A stretch of DNA of 29,738 bases from NCBI RefSeq assembly GCF_023035675.1, contig NZ_CP073138.1, positions 1 through 29,738 on the forward strand, in the 5' to 3' direction. Of the stretch, positions 7,276-14,303 are shown one piece after another. The first letter of the stretch is position 1; each line of letters begins with the position of its first letter. Made by a program: the position numbers and the translations under genes. This stretch comes from Borrelia hermsii DAH. Its GTDB lineage: Bacteria; Spirochaetota; Spirochaetia; Borreliales; Borreliaceae. The notes below the pieces were generated by a model, which did no database searches, had not been told where the DNA came from, and saw only the letters and a list, made by a program, of their open reading frames with translations.

Positions 7276-7305
7276 AAATACCTAAGGATTGGTTCTTAGG
7301 TATTT
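7268..7305 (-). terminator. Terminator of the recombinase gene (minus strand)
   Basis: AAATACCTAAG (7276-7286) pairs perfectly with CTTAGGTATTT (7295-7305) around an 8-base loop. Read on the minus strand the hairpin is followed by TTTTTT, giving an intrinsic terminator about 85 bases past the recombinase stop. Confidence 0.75.
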
Positions 7306-7390
7306 ATATTTGTACATATTTATATGCGGTAAAATGAATTTTGATAATAACTTTAGTAGAAGTATATAATAAATTAGCAAAAATTGTAAG

Positions 7391-8158
7391 TTATTTCAAG
7401 CTAGTTTTGATATCTTTGTAAGCATTAATTTTACTTGCAGGGGAGAGTCCATAAACATTATCAATCTCAGTAGTAGATGAGTATTTCATAAGTTCTTTAA
7501 TTTCAAATGAGTTGTATCCTTTAGACTTTAGTGAGGCAATAAATATATTTCTACATATATGTAAAGATTTACGATACCTAAATCCTGCTTTAAGAAGCAA
7601 TGATTTAAATTGTTTTGAAATCTTAATTATGCTAATTCTATTGTCACGGAATTTGTGTTTACTCTTTTGAAAAAGATAAGTACGCCTTTTGTCTTTTCCT
7701 TTGCTTGCAAAATGTTCTTGATGTATTTGCATAATAGCATCAAATTCAGACTCACTAATAACTACTTCTCTTATGCAGATACTACTTCTCTTTTTTGCTA
7801 CATTAACACGAAGAGAATAGAATACTTCACCATCGCTGCTTGTTTCTTTTGATACATCAGATAGTCTTACATTTTGTATCTCAACACCTCTGCAACCAGT
7901 AATACTTAAGATATATACAAACCATCCAGAGATTGGGTTGATTTGTATAAGCTTTTTTATACATTTTTTTACTAGTTTGGTTGTTTTGTCATTTAGATAG
8001 AATCTTACAGGAGTGTTTTTTGATTGTTTTGAAGCTTTATTTTTACTCTTAAGTGTACTTTTAAGTTGTGACAATTCTTCATTGAGGCATTCATTTTGCT
8101 TTATTAGTTCATTTATAAAGTTAAGATTACTGTTAGTTAAGAGTTCCTTTTCATGCAT
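7391..8158 (-). CDS. Tyrosine recombinase/integrase with no clear N-terminal DNA-binding domain
   Basis: A 255-residue tyrosine recombinase. Visible catalytic residues are Arg90 in TGCRGVEIQNVRLSDV, Lys122 or 123 in the VAKKRSS hairpin, His200 and Arg203 in HICRN, and the nucleophile Tyr236 in EIDNVYG. The usual LGH motif before the tyrosine is MKYSS here, so the second His/Trp is replaced by Lys225 or Tyr226. The part before the catalytic domain is only about 50 residues, mostly a coiled coil (EKELLTNSNLNFINELIKQN), so the usual core-binding domain is missing or replaced. It probably acts on plasmid dimers or phage integration and excision, but the substrate is unknown. ATG 8158 has no good Shine-Dalgarno; a promoter lies at 8207-8236. 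It is monocistronic with its own terminator. Confidence 0.85.
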   Translation of the reverse strand: MHEKELLTNSNLNFINELIKQNECLNEELSQLKSTLKSKNKASKQSKNTPVRFYLNDKTTKLVKKCIKKLIQINPISGWFVYILSITGCRGVEIQNVRLSDVSKETSSDGEVFYSLRVNVAKKRSSICIREVVISESEFDAIMQIHQEHFASKGKDKRRTYLFQKSKHKFRDNRISIIKISKQFKSLLLKAGFRYRKSLHICRNIFIASLKSKGYNSFEIKELMKYSSTTEIDNVYGLSPASKINAYKDIKTSLK

Positions 8159-8206
8159 TTTATTGTTAACTAAAGATTTTAAAAATATTTAAAATTAGTT
8201 ACAAAA

Positions 8207-8236
8207 ATGTTAGCAAATACTTGTATTGTAAGTCAA
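8207..8236 (-). promoter_or_regulatory. Promoter of the recombinase gene
   Basis: On the minus strand, TTGACT (8236-8231) is the -35 and TAACAT (8212-8207) the -10, with 18 bases between; TTGC just before the -10 supplies an extended -10 TG. It predicts a leader of about 40 bases before ATG 8158. A TTAGCAAA motif overlaps the -10 region. Confidence 0.55.
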
Positions 8237-8260
8237 TTCTAACATCGCTTCATTGTATAT

Positions 8261-8306
8261 AAAATACCCCCTCTAAGGTACTTTATGTAAATAGAAAGGG
8301 TACTTT
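8261..8306 (-). terminator. Possible weak terminator downstream of mlp
   Basis: On the minus strand AAAGTACCC (8306-8298) can pair with GGGTATTTT (8269-8261) over nine pairs including one G-U, with a 28-base loop, followed by a short AT-rich run. It lies about 350 bases beyond the mlp stop, so the link to mlp is uncertain. Confidence 0.35.
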
Positions 8307-8662
8307 TTGATATGTTAGGTTAATATTTCTAGTATACTTTATCCTATCTTTAACAAATACTTGAAAATATCCTCTACATATACTCTATTTGTCTTTTTAG
8401 TGGATCTTCATTTTACAATGGTACGTATTGCTCTTTAAAATTTAACCTCTTTCTCTTTGTTAACCAATTGTTTACTTTTTATCTTCTTTTACCATTTTTG
8501 TAACCAGTTTAATTTATTTATCTTTACTATTTTTTCTAACAATCCCTATTCGTTTATTTTCCTTATTTGTTTTCTTTATCTTTGTTTGTGGCTTTACTCT
8601 TTTAAATCTTCCTTTCTTAAATATTATTTCTTAACTTTCATCTGTGATTATAAGAGGTGCTT

Positions 8663-9085
8663 TTAACCACCTGCATTACAAGTGCTTGATGCTTGTTCTT
8701 TAAACTTATCTAAGTTTTCACCATCATTAAGAGCGCCCTTTACTACTTGTTTAAAAGTGTTTTTTTGATCGCTAGCATTATTACCTGTACATTTTGCAAG
8801 TTCACTTTGTATGTGATCAAGGGCTTCCTTTATTTTAGATTCATCATGACTTAAAATTTTGTTGAAAATAGAATCATCACCTAAAGCATCTTTTAAGAAG
8901 TTTAAACCTTGTTTTTGACTATCATTTAGCTTTTCTTTTAACATTTCTTCAGGTGTTTTTTGTACTTCTGCTTGTTCTTCGTTTAATGCTCTTTTTCCTC
9001 TACTTTTGGGTGTAATATTTCCATTCTCATATTCACAACTACTAATTAGTAGCAATAAAACCAAAATAAAATTAATCGTTTTCAT
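8663..9085 (-). CDS. mlp: Mlp family surface lipoprotein
   Basis: A 140-residue Mlp (multicopy lipoprotein) protein. The signal peptide MKTINFILVLLLLISSC ends in the lipobox LISSC with lipidated Cys17. After an acidic tether comes the family-typical core KTPEEMLKEKLNDSQKQGL, NFLKDALGDDSIFNKILSHD, IKEALDHIQSELAKCTGNN and a short tail ending CNAGG. Mlp proteins are outer-surface lipoproteins of cp32 plasmids, expressed mainly in or near the mammalian host; function is unknown. AAGGAGG lies 7 bases before the ATG. It is read opposite to the phage late genes and forms an accessory (moron-like) unit next to the late promoter. Confidence 0.95.
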   Translation of the reverse strand: MKTINFILVLLLLISSCEYENGNITPKSRGKRALNEEQAEVQKTPEEMLKEKLNDSQKQGLNFLKDALGDDSIFNKILSHDESKIKEALDHIQSELAKCTGNNASDQKNTFKQVVKGALNDGENLDKFKEQASSTCNAGG

Positions 9086-9248
9086 AACAAACCTCCTTAT
9101 CTTTATGATTTTAAAAATATATCTCTATTTTTTCTTAAGGTATATGTACTTATAAGTCTTAATTGTTTTTGTAAAGTTGATTGTTTTGTTATAGAGTTTA
9201 TATTGGTTTTTGTTAAGTTTTGTTAATTTAGACTAGGTTTAAAGAGAT
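9086..9248. promoter_or_regulatory. Divergent control region between mlp and the terminase operon
   Basis: It contains the likely late promoter (9177-9204, plus) and the mlp promoter (minus, not clearly resolved; TATATT at 9121-9116 on the minus strand is a candidate -10). ACTTATAAGT at 9148-9157 is a perfect 10-bp palindrome midway between the two, a possible operator. Confidence 0.45.
9177..9204 (+). promoter_or_regulatory. Promoter of the terminase/late operon
   Basis: The -35 is TTGATT (9177-9182) and the -10 is TATATT (9199-9204), 16 bases apart. It lies about 40 bases before the first late gene and is the only good match in this gap on the plus strand. Confidence 0.6.
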
Positions 9249-9809
9249 ATGAGAAGAGCAAAGAAGTCATTTGATGATTATGTTGTGTATTTTAAAGAAG
9301 GCAGGCTTAATGACGCACAAATAGCAAAAGAGCTGGGAGTAAGTCGTGTTAATGTAGGAAAGATGAGACGCAAGTGGGAAGAGGTTAAGGATGACCCTGA
9401 ATACGTTAAAGAAACTGCTAAGCTTACTATTCGTGAGGATACTTTAACTAATATTTTGATTCATGCTTCACAAAGTACAGCCCAAGCGCGTGATCTTAAA
9501 AGTCAGTTTAGTATGGCCAGAAGCATGTTGGGAATTGAATTTATAAATTCATTTAGTCGTTATTTAGAGTTGGAACTTAAAGCCCATAATCACGAGATAG
9601 AAGTATTAGAATCTAAGATTATAAGTCTTGATAATAAAATTAGGAATAATAATCTTTCGCATTCAGATGAAGAGAGTAAGAGGCTTGAAGAATTAAAACT
9701 TAAACTGGATGAACTTAAAAGGGAAAGAGAACTTAAGAAGATGTCACTTTATTATAAGACAATGCTTAAGCTTAAAGCTACTGATGTTGATGTGAGATCT
9801 AAATTTTAA
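9249..9809 (+). CDS. DUF603 protein, probable terminase small subunit
   Basis: A 186-residue protein of Borrelia family DUF603. Residues about 16-42 (GRLNDAQIAKELGVSRVNVG then KMRRKW) form a clear helix-turn-helix, and residues about 110-165 a long coiled coil. That layout (N-terminal helix-turn-helix, then oligomerising helices) and the position directly before the large terminase subunit point to the small terminase subunit, which would recognise the packaging site. ATG 9249 follows AAAGAG. The gene opens the late operon. The role is inferred; the family is formally uncharacterised. Confidence 0.82.
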   Translation: MRRAKKSFDDYVVYFKEGRLNDAQIAKELGVSRVNVGKMRRKWEEVKDDPEYVKETAKLTIREDTLTNILIHASQSTAQARDLKSQFSMARSMLGIEFINSFSRYLELELKAHNHEIEVLESKIISLDNKIRNNNLSHSDEESKRLEELKLKLDELKRERELKKMSLYYKTMLKLKATDVDVRSKF

Positions 9810-9825
9810 ATTTAAAGGTTAGGAA

Positions 9826-11178
9826 ATGGATATATATAAACTACCTCTTTTTAAGGAAATGCAAAAAGAATACAAGCGTGAATTTGGTATTGATATAGCA
9901 GATTTAATTAAACTGAAAGCAACTGTTATTGATTTTAGAGGGTTTGAAAAGACATATCTAACTAAGAAACAATGTGAGGTTTTAAAATTAATTGAGAATA
10001 ATAATCAAAGTAAAATTATCCTGTCAGGTGGTATTGCCAGTGGTAAAACATTCTTGGCTTGCTATTTATATCTAAAGATGCTCATTAAGAATAGACATTT
10101 TTATAAACAGGATACCAATAATTTTATATTAGGTAATTCCCAAAAATCATTAGAGATTAATGTTTTAGGGCAGTTTGAAAAGATTGCTAGCATGCTAAGA
10201 GTACCCTTTACGCCAAAGTTTTCTAATACATCATATTTTGAAATAGACTCCTTAAGAGTCAATCTATATGGTGGAGATAAGGCAAGTGATTTTGAAAGGT
10301 TTAGAGGAAGTAATTCCGCTCTTATTTACGTTAATGAAGCAACTACACTGCATAAGGAAACGCTAATAGAATGTTTAAAGAGACTTAGAGTAGGTATGGA
10401 AACTATTATATTTGATACAAATCCAGACAGTCCAGAACATTTTTTTAAAACTGATTACATTGATAACAAGAAAACTTATGCTACATATAACTTTACAACA
10501 TATGATAATGAACTAATATCAAAAGAATTTATTAAAACCCAAGAAGAGATTTACAGGGACATGCCAACATATAAAGCAAGGGTACTCTTAGGAGAATGGG
10601 TTGCCTCATACGATTCGATATTTACCAATATTAATCTTACAAGTAATCATGAATTTAAGGCACCAATAGCATATTTAGATCCTGCATACAGTATTGGAGG
10701 TGATAATACTGCGCTTTGTGTTTTAGAAAGAGTAGATCAAAAGTATTATGCATTTATATTTCAAGAAAAGTTACCAGTCAGTGACCCTAGGGTATTAAAT
10801 ACAATTAAAACTATTTTAACAAACCTTAATGTACATACACTATATGTTGAAGATAGGGATGATACTTCTGGGCATGGGAATGTGACTAAAACTTTTCTTA
10901 AACTTAGAGCAGGTATGAATCATGAGTTTAGAATTGCGCCAATTAAACCTATAAGTAATAAATTTACTAGAATTGCTACGTTAATAGGACCATTTGCAAG
11001 TTCTAACTTAAGTATTATGTACTATTCAAGCAAGTCAGCTATATCTGATATTTATAAGTACAAAGGAGATGGAAAGAGTGCTGATGATTCATTAGATAGC
11101 CTATCAGCAGCATATATGTTGTTGACTTTGGGTATACGTTCTCTTAAAGCACATTTTACTAAAAGAAGGTTCCTATAA
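9826..11178 (+). CDS. Terminase large subunit, PBSX type
   Basis: A 450-residue phage packaging ATPase-nuclease. Walker A is GGIASGKT at 68-75; the Walker B region is ALIYVNEA at about 165-172 with the catalytic Glu171 (the usual Asp before it is Asn, common in this branch); the coupling motif is FDTNP near 196-200. The nuclease domain follows with YLDPAYS (Asp285), YVEDRDD and a late acidic cluster SADDSLDSLSAAYMLL. It cuts and pumps concatemeric phage DNA into the prohead. GGTTAGG before ATG 9826 is a weak Shine-Dalgarno. It follows the small subunit after 16 bases; full length for the family. Confidence 0.93.
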   Translation: MDIYKLPLFKEMQKEYKREFGIDIADLIKLKATVIDFRGFEKTYLTKKQCEVLKLIENNNQSKIILSGGIASGKTFLACYLYLKMLIKNRHFYKQDTNNFILGNSQKSLEINVLGQFEKIASMLRVPFTPKFSNTSYFEIDSLRVNLYGGDKASDFERFRGSNSALIYVNEATTLHKETLIECLKRLRVGMETIIFDTNPDSPEHFFKTDYIDNKKTYATYNFTTYDNELISKEFIKTQEEIYRDMPTYKARVLLGEWVASYDSIFTNINLTSNHEFKAPIAYLDPAYSIGGDNTALCVLERVDQKYYAFIFQEKLPVSDPRVLNTIKTILTNLNVHTLYVEDRDDTSGHGNVTKTFLKLRAGMNHEFRIAPIKPISNKFTRIATLIGPFASSNLSIMYYSSKSAISDIYKYKGDGKSADDSLDSLSAAYMLLTLGIRSLKAHFTKRRFL

Positions 11179-11217
11179 CATGTAAAATATTATATAATAA
11201 TTAAATAAGGAGATTTT

Positions 11218-11760
11218 ATGGGACTTGCACAACCAGTAATTACACAACAAATGGTTATAGCAGAACTTACCAAAGCCGGGATAAATAGAGAGATTGCTAT
11301 TGATCTGTCTTACAGATATTATCGCAATGAGCTTACTTATAAAGATATTGAGTATTTAGAGACTACTTTTAACCTTAAGCTTGAAAAGCTTGAGGCAAGC
11401 TTAAAATCTGATATTAGAGACCTTGATAATAAGATTGATACTGTTGAGAATAATCTTAACATTAAGATTGATAACGTTAGAAATGAATTAAAATCTGACA
11501 TTAAAGACCTTGATAATAAAATTGATAACGTTAGAAATGAATTAAAATCTGATATTAAAGACCTTGATAATAAGATTGATACTGTTGAGAATAATCTAAA
11601 TGTAAAGATTGATACTAAATTCAATGAACTAGATAACAAAATTGATGTTAACAAAATGGAACTTAAGAGTACATTAAGACTACATAATTGGATGTTTGGG
11701 ACTCTTATCACCCTTAATATAGGAATATTTTTAGCATTAATATCGCTATTAGTAAAGTAA
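11218..11760 (+). CDS. bdr: Bdr repeat-motif membrane protein
   Basis: A 180-residue Bdr (Borrelia direct repeat) protein. It starts with the conserved MGLAQPVITQQMVIAELTKA and has a central tandem array (about residues 60-145) of KID-containing heptad-like units (DLDNKIDTVENNLNIKID, NVRNELKSDIKDLDNKID). It ends in a single hydrophobic segment (LITLNIGIFLALISLLVK, about 162-179) that anchors it in the inner membrane. AAGGAG is 8 bases before ATG 11218. It sits between terminase and portal, where phages need no such gene, and is followed by its own terminator and a new promoter, so it looks like a moron. Function unknown; the repeats are a coiled coil able to change in length. Confidence 0.95.
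   Translation: MGLAQPVITQQMVIAELTKAGINREIAIDLSYRYYRNELTYKDIEYLETTFNLKLEKLEASLKSDIRDLDNKIDTVENNLNIKIDNVRNELKSDIKDLDNKIDNVRNELKSDIKDLDNKIDTVENNLNVKIDTKFNELDNKIDVNKMELKSTLRLHNWMFGTLITLNIGIFLALISLLVK
11467..11574 (+). repeat. Two tandem 54-bp repeats inside bdr
   Basis: Unit 1 (11467-11520) and unit 2 (11521-11574) differ at only two bases. Each encodes 18 residues beginning IDNVRNELK. A partial third unit lies at about 11398-11436, and a 33-bp pair starting ATTGATACTGTTGAG occurs at 11437 and 11575. The repeats allow slippage in whole codons. Confidence 0.9.
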
Positions 11761-11783
11761 ATTTATTTAACTAGCCCCTTATT

Positions 11784-11810
11784 TAATTGACTTTCTGTCA
11801 ATTATTTTTT
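11784..11810 (+). terminator. Intrinsic terminator after bdr
   Basis: TAATTGAC (11784-11791) pairs with GTCAATTA (11797-11804) around TTTCT, followed by six T (11805-11810). It separates bdr from the head genes. Confidence 0.8.
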
Positions 11811-11856
11811 TCCGTCATTTTTTTACAAAAATTATTTAATTTTTTGTTAGAAATAA

Positions 11857-11885
11857 TTAGCAAAAATTAAATATTGCATTATACT
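11857..11885 (+). promoter_or_regulatory. Promoter of the head/tail operon
   Basis: TTAGCA (11857-11862) and TATACT (11880-11885) stand 17 bases apart, about 25 bases before the portal ATG. The -35 is part of a TTAGCAAAAATT copy of the recurring intergenic motif. Confidence 0.5.
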
Positions 11886-11911
11886 TGCTATCGTTAAAGG
11901 CTAAAGAAGTC

Positions 11912-13126
11912 ATGAGTTTAAATTTTAATATTAATTCAAGAGATTTATATAAATATTCGATATTTTTTAGAAACTATATCAAGAATGTAGCAGAAGATGT
12001 CTTAAAGAATGGGATACTTTTGCAAAGTATTTCCAAATCTAAGTTTAATGATGAGTTGGACGTTTTAAAGATAGAACTTAAGGCAGCATTACTACAGTGT
12101 ATTATCAGTTACAGATTCAATGGAGCAGGATACATCTTAGTTAAGACAAATGATGAATTTAGTCATTTAAGTGAGTCTGTTAACTTAGAGTTGCCTATAG
12201 GATTTATGTATCTTGATTACTCTAGGGTATATGATGCGGGGCCTGGTTCTAATTGCATAACTTATTATGCAAGAGGAGAAGATGCTTTTGATAACCTTGA
12301 ACTCTCTTCCTTAGAGATACACAAGAGTCGCTTGCTTATATATGAGAACTATGATTATGTCTTAGGTTCTCACAGTCCATGCTATAGCGCAAGCTTTTTA
12401 CTTAATGTATACCTGCTTGAGAAAATATACTCTGAGATAGAGAAGCGAATAGAAAATAATAATTTTTTGTTTTACAAAGATGAATCTCTCTCACATATTA
12501 AAGATGCCCTCTCAACAGATTCTGTTACTTTAGAACTTGCAAAGAAGAGAAGTAGTGATAAGAATAGTTTTTTTAAAGATTTTTTTACTGGTTTTATATC
12601 CAAAGAGGATGGAGATGTCTCATCACTTAGCAGAGCTAATGATGAACTGATGAGGGAACTTGAGAGACTTAAATCTAAGCTAGACAATGATGGAATTTTT
12701 TACAGCTGTGAACCAAATGCATCATTAGAGGTTATCAAGTATGACCTTTCATATTTAAAGGAGGCATTATCATTAGTAAAAGCAAAGATAGGTGCTGACA
12801 CAAAAGAACCACTAACAAGGAGCTTTAATGAACAAGTTAAGGGACTTGGAAGTGATGGAAAGGGGGACAGATCTAATTATTATGATTTTCTAAAAGGTAC
12901 GCAAGACCAAATTGAAGTTGCGGTTAATAATAAGCTTGTTAAGTATTTTGGTCTTAAGATGCATTTTGGCTCACTTGTGATGCTTAGTGAACCTGAGAAG
13001 ATTGAGAGAGACATGAGATTACTTGAGATATATGAAAGATATTCATCTGTAATATCAAATCCGAATTTGAGTTTAGATGAAAAGATGAAACTAAAAGAAA
13101 ATTTATTTACAAAATTAGGAGATTAA
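11912..13126 (+). CDS. Phage portal protein (DUF1073-like)
   Basis: A 404-residue protein placed directly after the terminase/bdr block, where a portal is expected, and resembling the DUF1073 group of portals: NGAGYILVKTNDEF near 80-93, a central domain, and the C-terminal TRSFNEQVKGLGSDGKGDRS, NYYDFLKGTQDQIEVAVNNK and KYFGLKMHF region typical of this group. The portal ring is the gate for DNA packaging and the tail attachment point. I chose ATG 11912, which starts the conserved SLNFNINSRDLYKYS; an earlier in-frame TTG (11885) overlaps the -10 box. The Shine-Dalgarno is weak (AAAGAAG). Confidence 0.82.
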   Translation: MSLNFNINSRDLYKYSIFFRNYIKNVAEDVLKNGILLQSISKSKFNDELDVLKIELKAALLQCIISYRFNGAGYILVKTNDEFSHLSESVNLELPIGFMYLDYSRVYDAGPGSNCITYYARGEDAFDNLELSSLEIHKSRLLIYENYDYVLGSHSPCYSASFLLNVYLLEKIYSEIEKRIENNNFLFYKDESLSHIKDALSTDSVTLELAKKRSSDKNSFFKDFFTGFISKEDGDVSSLSRANDELMRELERLKSKLDNDGIFYSCEPNASLEVIKYDLSYLKEALSLVKAKIGADTKEPLTRSFNEQVKGLGSDGKGDRSNYYDFLKGTQDQIEVAVNNKLVKYFGLKMHFGSLVMLSEPEKIERDMRLLEIYERYSSVISNPNLSLDEKMKLKENLFTKLGD

Positions 13127-13127
13127 T

Positions 13128-13721
13128 ATGCAAGTAGAAGAACAAACTAATGATTCTGTTGAGATTACAAGTACTGGTGTAGCAGTAGACAAGACACCTG
13201 ATGTTGTTAGTATAAGTGCTTCTGAATATGAAGAGTATAGGAAATACAAAGATAGACTAAGTCTTGAGAGTAAAGGTGGGCATAAGTCTTTTATCAATGA
13301 GATTGATACACTTGCAAGTAAATACTTAAGTAATCATTTCAATAAGGAAGCGTTGCTTTCTAAAGGATATTCACTTGATGAGATACTCTTAGCGCAAAGT
13401 CGGGAGCTTATTCGCAAATATGTCTCTCCTGAACAGATAAAGGCTATAGCTAAGGTTGAATCAACAGAACATATTGAAGGGCATATATTAGAACAGCTTT
13501 TAGATTTGGCAAAAGTGCATATAAAGCAGAGGCAAAATAATGAGAATATCCGTACTGCTTCAAGATTAGAGAATAACGGTGTTAAGTTTAAAGAGCAAAT
13601 ATCAATATCAAATTCAAATTTCAGACCAATTAATCGCACTGAGCTAACAGAAGGTATGATACAGTTTTACATCAATCAACAAAAGCAGAATTCCAAAAGA
13701 ATAATTAAACGCAGTGCTTAA
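13128..13721 (+). CDS. DUF1357 protein, putative scaffold
   Basis: A 197-residue protein of Borrelia family DUF1357, one base after the portal stop, with AGGAG before the ATG. It is mostly helical: SISASEYEEYRKYKDRLSLE near 25-44, then LASKYLSNHFNKEALLSKGY and SLDEILLAQSRELIRKYV. The N-terminal 24 residues are acidic and disordered-looking and the C-terminus is basic (KQNSKRIIKRSA). Position between portal and capsid genes together with helical content and a basic tail matches scaffolding proteins, which act inside the prohead and leave before packaging. No protease motif is seen. The role is inferred. Confidence 0.7.
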   Translation: MQVEEQTNDSVEITSTGVAVDKTPDVVSISASEYEEYRKYKDRLSLESKGGHKSFINEIDTLASKYLSNHFNKEALLSKGYSLDEILLAQSRELIRKYVSPEQIKAIAKVESTEHIEGHILEQLLDLAKVHIKQRQNNENIRTASRLENNGVKFKEQISISNSNFRPINRTELTEGMIQFYINQQKQNSKRIIKRSA

Positions 13722-13733
13722 AGGAAGGTTAAG

Positions 13734-14303
13734 GTGTCTAATAATATCACGCAAATAAGAAAAGAATATGAAGATAAGCTTAAAGAAATTAAAGCATTAA
13801 TGAAGAATCCTAGCATGGATTCTGCGGTCTTTAGTAATAATACTGATTTTAGGGATAAGCATTTAACATTCCAAGCATCAGGTGGCGCTAGAACAAGTAG
13901 GAATACTGTAATTGTGAACTATCCAATTAAGGGATATCCATACAAGAGAGGAGTCAAATTATCTTTTGGTGAGAATAATGCTTACGAGCCACATGTTGAA
14001 GCTGGGGGTGGTGATGATTTATACGGCATATGCACTGACATTGATGATTTTTCCCAAACTGCAACAGTAATACCAATAACGGAAAGCTTTACTGGATATT
14101 TAGTAGTAAAAAAGGATAATCAGTCTTCAATTAATGTAGGGGATAAGTTGTGCTTCAATGCAAATGGAGAATTAGAAAAGGCTAGTACTTCAACTAACAC
14201 TAAAGTTAATGCAATAGCTTTATCAAAGGCACACAAGTTAAATGACAGTCTTTACATAATAAATGTAAGTGTATTTGGAAATAGGGCCTTAAAGGGTAGT
14301 TAA
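13734..14303 (+). CDS. DUF228 protein, copy 1, possible head decoration
   Basis: A 189-residue DUF228 protein. Residues 1-45 are a helix-rich start (QIRKEYEDKLKEIKALMKNP). The rest is a beta domain: KGYPYKRGVKLS, then EPHVEAGGGDDLYGICTDID, a PITESFTGYLVVKK strand, and DKLCFNANGELEKA. This order of a small entry motif, YGI-TD, a glycine-rich strand and 'GD-L-F-NGEL' resembles small beta-rich phage head decoration proteins, an inference. The start is GTG 13734 with AAAGGAAGG before it, supported by alignment with copy 3. It overlaps copy 2 by one base (TAATG). Confidence 0.8.
   Translation: MSNNITQIRKEYEDKLKEIKALMKNPSMDSAVFSNNTDFRDKHLTFQASGGARTSRNTVIVNYPIKGYPYKRGVKLSFGENNAYEPHVEAGGGDDLYGICTDIDDFSQTATVIPITESFTGYLVVKKDNQSSINVGDKLCFNANGELEKASTSTNTKVNAIALSKAHKLNDSLYIINVSVFGNRALKGS
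13983..14049 (+). repeat. 67-bp block shared by DUF228 copies 1 and 3 (first)
   Basis: 13983-14049 matches 15410-15476 at 66 of 67 bases, far above the similarity of the flanking gene parts. It encodes YEPHVEAGGGDDLYGICTDI plus two residues. Confidence 0.9.

Larger units (their letters stand above)
8159..8662. other. 500-base gap between recombinase and mlp
   Basis: No convincing gene on either strand. It holds the recombinase promoter (8207-8236), a hairpin at 8261-8306, two copies of an AACAAATACTTG-like string (8210-8223 as TTAGCAAATACTTG, and 8351-8364 as TTTAACAAATACTT), and a strongly pyrimidine-rich plus strand at about 8440-8640. The hydrophobic frame there (8457-8666, plus) is a by-product of the T-richness. 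The minus strand is purine-rich and may be the eroded remains of a gene downstream of mlp. Confidence 0.5.

Noticed and set aside
8457..8666. 69-residue hydrophobic reading frame on the plus strand
   Set aside because: Phe/Leu/Tyr-rich composition comes from a pyrimidine-rich strand; no Shine-Dalgarno, overlaps the mlp stop and looks like no family.
11337..11711. 124-residue antisense frame within bdr
   Set aside because: Mirror of the bdr repeat (Leu/Ser-rich periodic), no start signals.
13334..13639. 101-residue antisense frame in DUF1357
   Set aside because: Shadow of a well-supported gene; no Shine-Dalgarno.
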